A stretch of 64,000 bases of DNA from Fuerstiella marisgermanici (GTDB taxonomy: Bacteria; Planctomycetota; Planctomycetia; Planctomycetales; Planctomycetaceae). Under the pieces are notes generated by a model. It did not search any database. It had not been told where the DNA came from and saw only the letters and a program-made list of their open reading frames with translations. Numbering within the stretch: the first letter of the stretch is position 1; each line of letters opens with the position of its first letter. Both the position numbers and the translations under genes were made by a program. Location of the stretch: contig NZ_CP017641.1 of assembly GCF_001983935.1 (NCBI RefSeq), positions 2,418,001 through 2,482,000 of the forward strand, in the 5' to 3' direction. This document shows positions 1 through 9,069 of the stretch, in pieces.

Positions 1-1153
1 TGACGGTTACCAGCAGATCACCGGCCTGAAGTCCCGCCTGATCGGCTGGCGACCCGGGCACGACGGTCGTCACTCGGACACACTGTCCTCCGACACTTAA
101 ACCAGCCTGCAACTGAGGATCGATTTCGGCGTCGACCATGCCGGCCCCAATCAGGACTGGTGCCTCGTACAGCGGAATTTCAACAGGTCGGCCCCAGAAC
201 GTTTGGGCCGGATCACGTGAAAACTGAGTCAGCGTTCCGTCGACGGCGACGACAAACAAATCGTCGCGGACCGCGATTGGTGCATTCTTCATCGGGCGAC
301 CAAGCGGGTACGTCCATTGAACGTCCTGAGCCGGTTGGCCGTCTTCAATCCTGTCCAGGTCCATCAACTCAACACTAAACACGCGATGAGTGTCGGTCAT
401 TGCGATGATGCTGGACGACCGGGCGTTGTCAACGATTGCCAGCGGCGCGCTGATCGGCCCCTTCAGAAACAGTTGATACCGCGATGTTCCGCGCTGAACG
501 CCTGACGTGTTGACGACGTGCAGATTTCCTGACTGTGTGGCGAACGCGACAAACTGCAGACCAAGAACTGGCGGATGCACAATCTTTTCGTTGCAGATGA
601 ACCGCCATGCCTGTGGAAGTGCGACGCCCGGCGGCAGCGTTCCAAACCGAAACTGATATTCCAGTGTGGCCGTTTCGTAGGCGTACAATGCTCCGCCGGT
701 TATTGGCACATAGAAAATCCCTTCCCCCATCACCGGTGAAGCGGAAGGCTGTCGTGGCAAACGAAATTCCAGCAGCTGAGTGCCTGAAAACTTGTTGTAG
801 CCATAGACCACCGGACCGGCGACGACAATCACGGTGTCCTTGTTCGACACAGCGGCCATCGCAGGTTCGTCACCGCGACCGATTTGAGTCGACCAGAGCT
901 TCCGACCATTTTCGGCGTCGAATGCTGTGAGCATGCCGGACGACGATTGAATGTAGATATTGTTTTCGTCGTTGCTGACGTGAGCCACAACGTCGCGGCG
1001 GACATTCAGCACGGCCTGGCTGTTCCAGCGAACTTCCAGCCCCAGCGGATCCAGTTCCTGTGCCGACGGTATGTCCGCCGCCTGAATGAATCCGGGCAGT
1101 AAAGTGCACAGTACGGCCAGAGTGAAGTTTCGAACGTCGAAGTTTCGATGCAT
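1..1153 (-). CDS. PQQ-like beta-propeller protein with C-terminal PDZ domain (3' end outside window)
   Basis: Reading leftward from the ATG at 1153 the frame stays open to the window edge (about 384 residues seen). It starts with a signal peptide (MHRNFDVRNFTLAVLCTLLP then GFIQAA), followed by propeller blades with the PQQ-like pattern (LTAFDAENGRKLWSTQIG; VYGYNKFSGTQLLEF; LYAYETATLEYQFRFG). The last visible residues, VVPGSPADQAGLQAGDLLVT, are the ligand-loop/helix portion of a PDZ domain. Family knowledge: such secreted propellers are common in planctomycetes and mostly uncharacterised; the PDZ suggests peptide binding or attachment to a periplasmic partner. There is no enzymatic motif I recognise. 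The next gene at 1581 diverges from it. Confidence 0.8.
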   Translation of the reverse strand, partial: MHRNFDVRNFTLAVLCTLLPGFIQAADIPSAQELDPLGLEVRWNSQAVLNVRRDVVAHVSNDENNIYIQSSSGMLTAFDAENGRKLWSTQIGRGDEPAMAAVSNKDTVIVVAGPVVYGYNKFSGTQLLEFRLPRQPSASPVMGEGIFYVPITGGALYAYETATLEYQFRFGTLPPGVALPQAWRFICNEKIVHPPVLGLQFVAFATQSGNLHVVNTSGVQRGTSRYQLFLKGPISAPLAIVDNARSSSIIAMTDTHRVFSVELMDLDRIEDGQPAQDVQWTYPLGRPMKNAPIAVRDDLFVVAVDGTLTQFSRDPAQTFWGRPVEIPLYEAPVLIGAGMVDAEIDPQLQAGLSVGGQCVRVTTVVPGSPADQAGLQAGDLLVTV

Positions 1154-1580
1154 AGCGAGTTGTCTTACGCGGTCGTTGAGGAAAGCTTCAGCAGATACAG
1201 GATCATACCCGCTTAACGAAAGGCAACTCCAGAGTTGTACGCTCGTTTTCGCCGTCCCAGGCAATTCTGGCACGTGCGGTCCGGTTGCGAAAGAGAATCC
1301 AATGTTCCAATGGTCAACAAATCTTCGCAATTGGCATCATCGACAGATTCGCCGCCGGCCGCAGCCCCTGCCCGTCTTGCTCTCCCCGCTTTTCAGACGC
1401 CCGACGGCCGATTTTGCCGTTCCGGCGATGATTCCTCTTGCTTAACTGCGCCAAACTTCGACAAACTATCTGGAACGCGAGTTTGCTTCGCTTTCTGCCG
1501 AATCAGAAATGGAAGGCTGAATAAGCGCCCGAACGCTGCGTTCACTGATCTCCGCACCTCCACACGAGGCCCTGCACCCA
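1154..1580. other. divergent intergenic region
   Basis: About 430 bp between two divergently transcribed secreted-protein genes; it must hold both promoters, but I see no convincing -35/-10 pair, repeat or small gene. The short open frames here have no recognisable content. Confidence 0.5.
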
Positions 1581-2408
1581 ATGCGAACTTCTGTCAATTC
1601 CTGTCTGTTTTGCCTGGCGACGATGATTGCCGGCACCTGTTCGCCCACTCTGTACGCTCAGGGCCTGATCTTCAATCTGCCGCAGGACGGAACTGGCGTC
1701 GAGTATGAGGGCGAAATTGCGTACACGACGGTGCGTCCCGACTTGGCAGAAGGCAAAGAGACGATCACCAAGGCCCGTGAACTGAGCATCAAGTCGGTCG
1801 GCCGTGAAAACGCCGAGTGGGATGGGCAGGTTCAACCGTGCCGCTGGATTGAAATCAAGGTCAACACCGGCAACGCGGGCGAAGCCGGAATTGACCCCGG
1901 ACCTGTGGGTTCGCGAATCTACAAAGTGCTGGTCCCGGAAAGCAAAATCCTGAACGCGTCTTCAGATAACAATGGCATTCCCAACATTATGCTGCCAATC
2001 GTCAAAGGTTATCGCCGAAGCGGAGAAGCTCAGGTCCGCCCAATCAGCGCTGAAGCCATCGCCTTTTACCCTACGATTTGTCAGTTGATGAACTATCCCG
2101 ATCCACAAGTCGTCTCGGCCAGCGAAACGCCGCAAACCAAAGCGGCCAACATGTCGTTCAACTCCCAGCATCTGTTGGGCAAAATCGTGATCGAACGACC
2201 GGAAAGCCGGTCCACCAATGAAGCTCATTTTTGGGTGTCAGAAGAAGTGCCCTTCGGCCTGGCTCGCTGGGAAGTCACCGTCACTCGTGAACAAAAAGAA
2301 TCGACCGCAACGCGAGACAACTTCCAGGAAGTCAGCACGACAACCAGCACAATGTCCGTGCGTAAAGTGCTGCCGGTCGCGGAAAGTGAACTCATCATTC
2401 CCCGCTGA
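1581..2408 (+). CDS. secreted hypothetical protein
   Basis: 275 residues with a clear signal peptide (hydrophobic LFCLATMIAGTC, cleavage probably after LYAQ) and no membrane segment in the mature part. The mature protein is acidic and beta-rich, with segments such as GVEYEGEIAYTTVRP and RWIEIKVNTGNAGEAG and a C-terminal EVTVTREQKESTATRDNF stretch, suggesting a jelly-roll or propeller-like periplasmic protein. I do not recognise a family. The ATG at 1581 is chosen because it directly precedes the signal peptide. It stands alone, ending about 390 bp before a convergent gene. Confidence 0.7.
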   Translation: MRTSVNSCLFCLATMIAGTCSPTLYAQGLIFNLPQDGTGVEYEGEIAYTTVRPDLAEGKETITKARELSIKSVGRENAEWDGQVQPCRWIEIKVNTGNAGEAGIDPGPVGSRIYKVLVPESKILNASSDNNGIPNIMLPIVKGYRRSGEAQVRPISAEAIAFYPTICQLMNYPDPQVVSASETPQTKAANMSFNSQHLLGKIVIERPESRSTNEAHFWVSEEVPFGLARWEVTVTREQKESTATRDNFQEVSTTTSTMSVRKVLPVAESELIIPR

Positions 2409-2522
2409 TCAGTGGAACATAAAGCGTGTTGGAACGACGAAACGTTGTCTGGTTCTGAACCGCCAGCTCTGGATTCTGTCGTTTTCTTGGCCGAGTGTGA
2501 ATTTGATAGTCACGTGACACTA

Positions 2523-2623
2523 CAGCGTTTCACACTGACTTATGGCCGCGGAAATCGTTTTTTGTCCTACGTGGGCCGGTTTCCACGAGCCAGAAACGCC
2601 CGCGACAAAACGTAAATTGCTCT
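2523..2623 (+). repeat. dispersed ~100-bp repeat, copy 1
   Basis: Starts cagcgtttcacactgactta and contains the core cctacgtgggccggt and the tail aaacgtaaattgctct. A second copy in the same orientation lies at 8757-8858, about 80 per cent identical by eye. It sits 3' of the adhesin gene, between convergent genes. No open frame is shared, so it is probably a non-coding repeat or a MITE-like sequence. Confidence 0.75.
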
Positions 2624-2669
2624 AACGTCGAACCCGAACGGGGCACGTAAACACTCGACAGCGATTCCA

Positions 2670-2692
2670 CTCTCCCGTTTTTCACGGGAGAG
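2670..2692. terminator. hairpin between convergent genes
   Basis: Perfect 9-bp stem CTCTCCCGT / ACGGGAGAG around a 5-nt loop, between the 3' ends of genes at 2408 (+) and 2797 (-). No U-run follows on either strand, so a bidirectional terminator is inferred from position and stem only. Confidence 0.5.
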
Positions 2693-2796
2693 ATTCGGCT
2701 CAACGCACAGATCTTTCTATACGACATCCAATCACTCTGTGTGACTCCCACCACTCAAGATATGTCTTGCTGCGAAGGCATTTCTTTGACGGCTGT

Positions 2797-5450
2797 TTAT
2801 GTGCGGAAAAAGTCATCAAGATCATCAGCCAGCAGATCGCCAATAGTGCCGAAGCCGATGTCCTGCCCGGTGGCAAAGAAAAGCCAGTCCATGCTTCTAC
2901 CGCCGAACAGCAGGTCACGATCATCGTCGTCGAAGACCGACTGACCGGAACCAGTCGCTTTCAGGTAGTTAGTGCCGTTAATGCCGCTGCCCGATGCGTT
3001 GAAGTTCGACAGGTTTCGCACGCGAACATCCAGGTCCGCGTCAGAATTCCATTCAGCCAGCAGGCCGCCTAACACGGTTGGATTAACATCGAACAACGTA
3101 TTTCCGCCGATCAGAATATCCTGGCCGGATCCGCCAAACAGGAAGTCTCGCCCGGTGCCGCCAATGACGATGTTATTGCCGGAACCGGCCCAGATGAAGT
3201 CGTTACCTGGGCCGCCCAGCAGTAGGTCGCCGCCTCGACTGCCAACCAAGCGGTCGTGACCGTCGCCCGCATCGACGATCAGCGGCACGGCGAACGTGCC
3301 CAGAGCATTGAATCTGTCATTTCCGTCGCCGAGCTGCACGTGGATACTCGTGATCTCTCCGGCATCGAAGTTTTGAGTACCCGCGAACGTCGTCCGCACG
3401 CGGTACTTCGAAGTATTCCGCCGATGAAGAATCACGTTGTCCGCCGAACTCGTGCCCACGATGGTCAATACACCGTCTTCAATCCTGACGCCCGGGACCA
3501 CAGAGTCGTCGTTCACAATTGTGCCCGTCGCGGATGTCTCAGGGGTATTGACGTTCTGCAAGGAAGCGTGCAGCGTGAAATCGACAGAGAACGTTTCGTT
3601 TAGCTCGGAAACGGTATCGCCAACGATGTCGACCGTGATGGTCTGCTTCTCCGGCGAGGTACGATCAAAGACTCGTACCTGCGGACCGCCTCCGGCATCT
3701 GCCCCGACTACGATGCTGCCGCCGGCGACGAAAATCCCACCTGTGAAGGTCGACTCGTAAGGAATGAAGCTATCCACTTGTGCGGCGTAACTGCCCCCGG
3801 AGCTGCCGTCAAAGATGCGAACCTGCGGAGGTCCTCCCGGTCCCGCTCCGATGATGATGTCATCAAAGCCATCATCATTCACATCAGCGGAACCGACCCG
3901 GACTCCACCTGTGAAGCCGGGATCGTAGGCAAAGAAGTTTCGCACGGTATCACCGGAGTTGCCGTCGAAGACACGCACTTTCGGCCCACTGCCGTGGCCG
4001 GCACCAACGATGACGTCATCCGAACCGTCGTTGTTTACGTCACCTGCTGCCACAAATACGCCGCCGGTGAAGCCCAAATCAAAGGCGAAGAAAGATTTAA
4101 GCGGAGGGGCGTCCGTGTCTTGACCGTCGAACACTCGAACTTGCGGCTCGGCACCCGGTCCAGACCCGACAATTATGTCGTCATGCCCGTCGTTGTTGAC
4201 ATCGCCTGAAGCGACTCGCACGCCACCTGTGAAGCCGGCATCAAAAGCAAAGAAGTTAGCGAGAAGCGGCCCCAATGGGTTCGAGCCGTCAAACACTTTC
4301 ACGTGAGGCCCGCCGCCCGCCCCAGCTCCGGTAATGATATCGGGGGTGCCGTCATTATTGATGTCTCCGGTAGCGACGAAAACACCTCCCTGGAACGATT
4401 GGTCGTAGGCAAAGAAGTCCACGACTGCTGGGCCGGTGGAATTCGCCCCGTCTAACACCCGCACGTGTGGACCACCGCCAGGTCCGGCACCGGTAATGAT
4501 ATCGGGCGTGCCGTCGCCGTTGATATCTCCGGCTGCCACCCTGACGCCACCGGAAAAGCCGGGATCGTAGGCAAGGATATCATGTGATTGCGAGCCGGAT
4601 CCGTTGAAGGCTAACTGGCCATTGTTGGACACGTAATCATTGTCGCCTGTTGTGGCGGTGCCGTCGACAGTCATAAAATCGATGACGACGGGGATATCCG
4701 AGGGATTGGAAATCACTGCTTCGAAATTCAGCAGTGTGTTTCCGCTGTCGCCTTCAGCCTTTGCTTCGCCGGAAAACGTGACGTCTGCACTGTCGTCATC
4801 GGTGATGACGATGTCGACTGGAGTCCGCGTGCCTTCATAGACGACCATGATGGGGTCGACGCTACGCAGAGACAATGCGACGATTTCAATGGGCACAAAT
4901 TCCTGTTGCTCAACAAGCGGGTCATCAATGATAGGAATCAGGATCGGAATGACCGTGCCGTTCGGCGTGCCGGCTGGCACCAGGTGCGGTACATCGACAA
5001 TGCCAAAGTCTGCTCCCGGCAGAGCGACTCCAAGCTGCGGCAGTGGTGGAATCGGAACCGCCGGCGTCAGCAGCTCCAATGTGACATCGAAGGGCAGAGC
5101 TCCTGTTGGGTGATTCACAGTCACTTCGATCATCGCTTCGCCGATGTTTTCCGGAATTCTGAGCGGAGGGAATGACAGCGTTGGCGGGACAATGAAGCCC
5201 GCATCGATGTCGCCAATAACAAGACCCGGCCCGACGTTTATTAGCCCCGTTTGACCAAACAGATCTGCATCACTGTCGATCGTGCTGTCCAATCCGACCC
5301 CGGGGAATGTGACCGCCAGGTCTGGCAGCGGCAGAAACTCGATGAAGTAATCACCGGGCACAGGTAGGCCGAACAGATAATCGCCGTTCGGACCGGTCGT
5401 GTTTGTGAACGCAACCAAACCGCCGCGTGGGTCAATCAGGTTGACGCGAG
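2797..5450 (-). pseudogene. giant cell-surface protein, C-terminal part (split by IS66)
   Basis: C-terminal 884 codons of the gene whose N-terminal part lies at 7031-8333. In order: the second half of an SdrD-B-like domain (GPNGDYLFGLPVPGDYFIEF); Calx-beta-like domains; the first half of another Calx-beta (GEAKAEGDSGNTLLNFEAVI, 4.6-4.8 kb); six FG-GAP/VCBS-type repeats (3661-4605, each with a Ca-binding GDxNxDGxxDII loop and a GPxVRVFDG strand); the rest of that Calx-beta (KQTITVDIVGDTVSELNETF); then Gly/Asp repeats of RTX type (GGTGRDFLFGGSGQDILIGG, 3.1-3.3 kb). All are calcium-binding extracellular modules, so an adhesin or matrix protein is inferred. This half has no start or export signal of its own. 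An in-frame ATG at 5418 could start a fragment, but it would not be secreted. Confidence 0.85.
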
Positions 5451-5459
5451 CGTCGATCA
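5451..5459. repeat. left target-site duplication of IS66 element
   Basis: cgtcgatca immediately before the left inverted repeat, repeated at 7031-7039 after the right one. IS66 elements usually duplicate 8 bp; nine match here, so one base may be chance. Confidence 0.85.
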
Positions 5460-7030
5460 GTAGCTGTCCATTTCAGCTTGGAGACTGGTCTTTTTCTGTC
5501 GGTTAGATTTTGATACGACAGGTGGATGGACACGGATGTCAGTCAGATCATCGCTGTGGAAGTGAAGCAGCTTGTGCTTAGCCTGCAGCGTGAGGTTGCG
5601 GAGCTGCGGGACGAGAACCGGCGGCTGCGTGATCGGATTGAAGAGCTCGAAGGTAAGAACCCCACAGAGCGACTCGACGAGGCGTTTTCGGTGACGGCGG
5701 AAGAGAGACGCCGCGCTGAAACGGGCCGCCGAAAAGGTCGCAAAAAACAATCCTCGGCGCGTCGCGGTCGTCGCACAACCGAGCAGAAAGCGGACAACGC
5801 CGAACGACGCGAACTCATTCTGCCGGAAGGTTACAACGTCGCAGAGTGCCGTTTCGTTCGGGAACGTTTCGTCTGGAGAGTGATCAACGGCCAAGCCGTG
5901 CAGGTCGTCTATGAAATCTATCACGGCCCCAACGGCGAGAAATCCGAAATTCCGGGCGTGTGGCCGCGGTCCGAATTCGGCATTGAAGTTCATATCGCGC
6001 TGGCTCGCATTGTGACCATCACGGGACTGTCGATCGACAAGACGTGTGCATTGATTGAATTCTTCTGGAATCTGCCGCTCGGCAAATCCCAGGCGGACGC
6101 TCTGTTGAATCAACTGGCACGGCGTTGGGAACAGGAATTCGAATCTCTGTGTGACCTGATGGCGTTCAGTGCGATTGTGCATGCAGACGAAACCAGTTGG
6201 AGTATCAACAGCGTGTGGGCTTTTTTGTCGGAGAAGGCGCGCGTGCTGATCTTCGGATGCCGCAAAGACGGCGACACACTGGCTCAGATCCTGTCGAAAG
6301 AGTTGTTTGGAGGCGTGCTTGTTTCGGACGATGCGGCCGTGTACCGAGGTTTCAGTCACGCACAGAAATGCTGGGCTCACCTGCTGCGGAAGGCCATCCG
6401 TCTGACGCTGCTGAAGCCGGACAACGAAGAGTACCAGCGACTGCTCGACGGCCTGCTGGAAATTTTCTACGCGGCCAAACGCCACGCCGCCGATGGTCGT
6501 CTTGGCGATGCCGGTCGTGCGGCGAAGGTCGATGAACTTGATAACACGCTGGCGGCTCTGCTGGTGCGTTACTGCGCCGAGGATTCCGATGTTCGGGCGG
6601 CCGACTTCGGCAAGGATTTTGACAACCTGGTCTCAGAACTGATTCGGCTGATGACGGAAGAGGAGTTGTTTTGTTTTGTGACAAGCCCGGCCGCGCCAGC
6701 AACGAACAACGAAGCGGAACGCAGTCTTCGCGGCGCGGCCATGGACCGTCGCACAGGTCGAACGAGCAAAACATCGAAGGGAGCCCGTCGCCGCAGCATT
6801 CTTACAAGCGTCCTGGAATCGCTGAATCTCCATCTGAAAACACCAACGCTCAGTTCCGTGGTGGCCGAGGTCATGACGTGGCAGCAGGATGGATTCAGTC
6901 TGTTTGATCGACTGAAACTTGAAGTCGGCCTGACCTCCGCGCCGCCCGGTCAGTCGCGACTGTCCAAACTCGTCCCCGCCAACTGAACACCACACCTCAC
7001 GCTGCGCACCACGCGGAAATGGACAGCTAC
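5460..7030 (+). mobile_element. IS66-family insertion sequence, single-gene type
   Basis: 1,571-bp element. Ends are perfect 14-bp inverted repeats GTAGCTGTCCATTT (5460-5473 and 7017-7030), extending to about 22 bp with two mismatches. It carries only the tnpC-type transposase, without tnpA or tnpB, as is known for the ISBst12 subgroup of IS66. It splits the adhesin gene. Removing the element plus one copy of the 9-bp repeat joins the two halves exactly in frame, so the insertion is recent on the decay scale and probably still intact. Confidence 0.93.
5526..6986 (+). CDS. tnpC: IS66-family transposase (TnpC)
   Basis: 486 residues. An N-terminal coiled coil (residues about 10-45, VKQLVLSLQREVAELRDENR) is followed by a basic linker, then the DDE catalytic core: first Asp in VHADETSWSINSVWAFL (about 220), second in GVLVSDDAAVYRGF (about 265), and Glu in NNEAERSLRGAAMDRRTGR (about 400). 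The length matches single-gene IS66 transposases, and no stop or frameshift interrupts it, so it is probably active. It catalyses cut-and-paste or copy-type movement of this element. On the opposite strand a 342-codon open frame is only a shadow of this gene. Confidence 0.95.
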   Translation: MDTDVSQIIAVEVKQLVLSLQREVAELRDENRRLRDRIEELEGKNPTERLDEAFSVTAEERRRAETGRRKGRKKQSSARRGRRTTEQKADNAERRELILPEGYNVAECRFVRERFVWRVINGQAVQVVYEIYHGPNGEKSEIPGVWPRSEFGIEVHIALARIVTITGLSIDKTCALIEFFWNLPLGKSQADALLNQLARRWEQEFESLCDLMAFSAIVHADETSWSINSVWAFLSEKARVLIFGCRKDGDTLAQILSKELFGGVLVSDDAAVYRGFSHAQKCWAHLLRKAIRLTLLKPDNEEYQRLLDGLLEIFYAAKRHAADGRLGDAGRAAKVDELDNTLAALLVRYCAEDSDVRAADFGKDFDNLVSELIRLMTEEELFCFVTSPAAPATNNEAERSLRGAAMDRRTGRTSKTSKGARRRSILTSVLESLNLHLKTPTLSSVVAEVMTWQQDGFSLFDRLKLEVGLTSAPPGQSRLSKLVPAN

Positions 7031-7039
7031 CGTCGATCA
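7031..7039. repeat. right target-site duplication of IS66 element
   Basis: Second copy of cgtcgatca, directly after the right inverted repeat. Confidence 0.85.
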
Positions 7040-8333
7040 TCCCCGGTTCGCCATCGTCCTGCAATCCATTGGCGTTAAGGTCGTTCCAGACACGACCCGC
7101 GATTGCAGTCGTCGGTTCAGGGGCGTCTGGACATGGATTGCTAAATTGATCAAGCCATTGCTCAAGGATTGATTCAACTTCGTAAAACTGCTGACGCGTC
7201 TCATCATCGAATCCTGCGACGACTGATTCATCAACACCTTGAAGAGTTTCAAATTGATCTTGGTTATTTTGGAGCCACGCGGCGAAGCTTTCGTCCCCCA
7301 ATTGCAGTCGTAGTTGTTCCAGTTGATTTGGGAGTTCAGCCACCTCGATATCGACGGTTCCAATCAAACTTTCGAGTGGTTCGTCGTCAATCACTTTGAA
7401 GTCAAACGACTGCGGCGTCACGTCGTTTTCTTCGTTGATGAAGAATACAACGGGATCATCCAGCGTGAGGGGCAGGTCACCTGCGACGATCGGCGCACCA
7501 CCTGAGTCAATCAGCGCGCCAGCGGCTGGCAAAGTCTCGATGATAAAGGTCAGTGACTGAGTCTCCTCCGGATCACCATCGTCCCCCGTGAGATTGATGG
7601 GGAGCTTTAGGTCTTTGAACGTTGTAACCGTTTGCGAGTCGGCCGTCGGTTTATCGTTGACCGAAGTCACATCGATAGTGACAGTGGCGGTCGGGCTTTC
7701 GAGCGAGCCGCTGTCCACAACTTTGAAGTCAAAAACCTGCTGTGTTATGTCATTCGGGGCGGTAAGGAAAAATAGTCCGGGATCATCCAGCACAACAGGC
7801 AGGTCGCCGGAACTGATCACCCCGCCTCTTGGCAGAATCAGCGTTCCAGTGGTCGGGAGAGTTTCGATGACAAACGTCAGCGGTTGAATCACCTCCGGAT
7901 CACCATCGTCTCCCGTGAGAATAATCTCTTGCAATACGTCTTCGAAGGCCGTCAGGGTTTGCGGGGCAGCCGTTGGCTGATTGTTGTCGGGGCATGGATT
8001 GTTGAACTGATCAAGCCATTGATTCAGCGTCGACTCGATCTGTTCAAACTCCGAATACGCCTGTTCGCCGAACTCATTAATGACTGATTCACCAATGCCT
8101 TGAAGATTTCCGTATTGATTTTCATTGTCTTGGAGCAATGCGGCGAAGCTTTCGTCCCCCATTTCAAGTCGCAACTGTTCGAAATGATGCGGGAGTTCGA
8201 TGATCACAGTCAGCAGCGTGCGGCCTTCGAGTATCTCAACCGGTGTCGCGGCGACCAGTTTCCCTACACTTTGTCCCCGGGTCTGCCTGCGAGATCGCCG
8301 ACCATGGACAGATCCATCCCCGAAACGCTTCAT
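7031..8333 (-). pseudogene. giant cell-surface protein, N-terminal part (split by IS66)
   Basis: Start chosen at 8333 (MKRFGDGSVHGRRSRRQTRG), because a basic N-terminus followed by the planctomycete export motif LEGRTLLT is the usual layout; an upstream in-frame ATG at 8447 is possible. Then come a ~70-residue unit (EQLRLEMGDESFAALLQ to LDQFNNPCPD), two tandem cadherin-like domains (about 90 residues each, TGDDGDPE...FDFKVV), a second copy of the ~70-residue unit, and the first half of an SdrD-B-like domain (AIAGRVWNDLNANGLQDDGE), which ends at the IS66 insertion. Read-through continues into IS sequence and is meaningless. Intact length with the other half: about 1,318 residues. Confidence 0.85.
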
Positions 8334-8447
8334 GCGATCAATTATTGATGAAAGCCACTGAGTCCAACGCACGCAATGCGCGATAGCGCCCGCCGAAACG
8401 GAATTCGTTGTGACCAACCACGTCAGAATTGAGTACGTTTTTTGCAC

Positions 8448-9069
8448 AGCTTTCCCCCGGTATTGAATCTTCCGGGCAGGAACTGCCAGCGATCAACTGG
8501 CATAACGGTTTCTGACAAGCGGTGTCCGCGAATGATTTCCGGCCCTTAACCGAGTAAGCAGGATGACTACAAGAATGCTGCAAACAATTTTCGGGATTTT
8601 TCACATCGCCGCGCTGTCCGTGAAAGCGGCGGGACGAAGTTGCAGGTCCGTTGCGAGACAAAAAAGGCGGGGCATGTGCGACACAAGCCAAGGCCAAAAC
8701 ATTCACTGCTGTATCGACAAGATTCTGCTGCCGCACCGGATTCTCGCGGGGCTCACAGCGTTTCACACTGACTTGTGGCTGCGGAAATCGGTTTTGGCCC
8801 TACGTGGGCCGGTTCCCGCGAGCCAGAACCGTCCATAATCAAACGTAAACTACTCTATTCGCAAAGACGGAACAAATTCTTCAGTCTCCGCAGCCGCAGT
8901 GGAAGACGCCAACGTGCTTCATTCCAATACATTCACGCGATTCGAAGCTGCGTTTTCGGGAGAACTGGCAGGTAGCGAGCCGGGAGGCTTGCTTGTCCTC
9001 CAGCCGCAGCAGTAGATGCCGCAGCTAGGCCAGTATGTGGTTCACTTGCGACGGCAACGAAATTATTTG
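8448..9069. other. intergenic region upstream of the adhesin gene
   Basis: About 620 bp without a recognisable gene. It lies between the 5' end of the adhesin gene and the 3' end of the ABC operon, and contains copy 2 of the dispersed repeat. The adhesin promoter should be here, but I cannot point to it. Confidence 0.5.
8757..8858 (+). repeat. dispersed ~100-bp repeat, copy 2
   Basis: Starts cagcgtttcacactgacttg, with the core cctacgtgggccggt and the tail aaacgtaaactactct. Same orientation as the copy at 2523-2623, so the two copies bracket the whole adhesin locus in direct orientation. Confidence 0.75.

Noticed and set aside
5457-6485. 342-codon open frame on the minus strand across the IS66 element
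   Set aside because: It is antisense to the intact transposase, has shadow-type composition and no recognised domain; it exists because the transposase codon bias suppresses antisense stops.
6633-7030. Extension of the adhesin N-terminal frame into the IS element
   Set aside because: The frame simply reads through the insertion border; residues after GMIDG are translated IS sequence.
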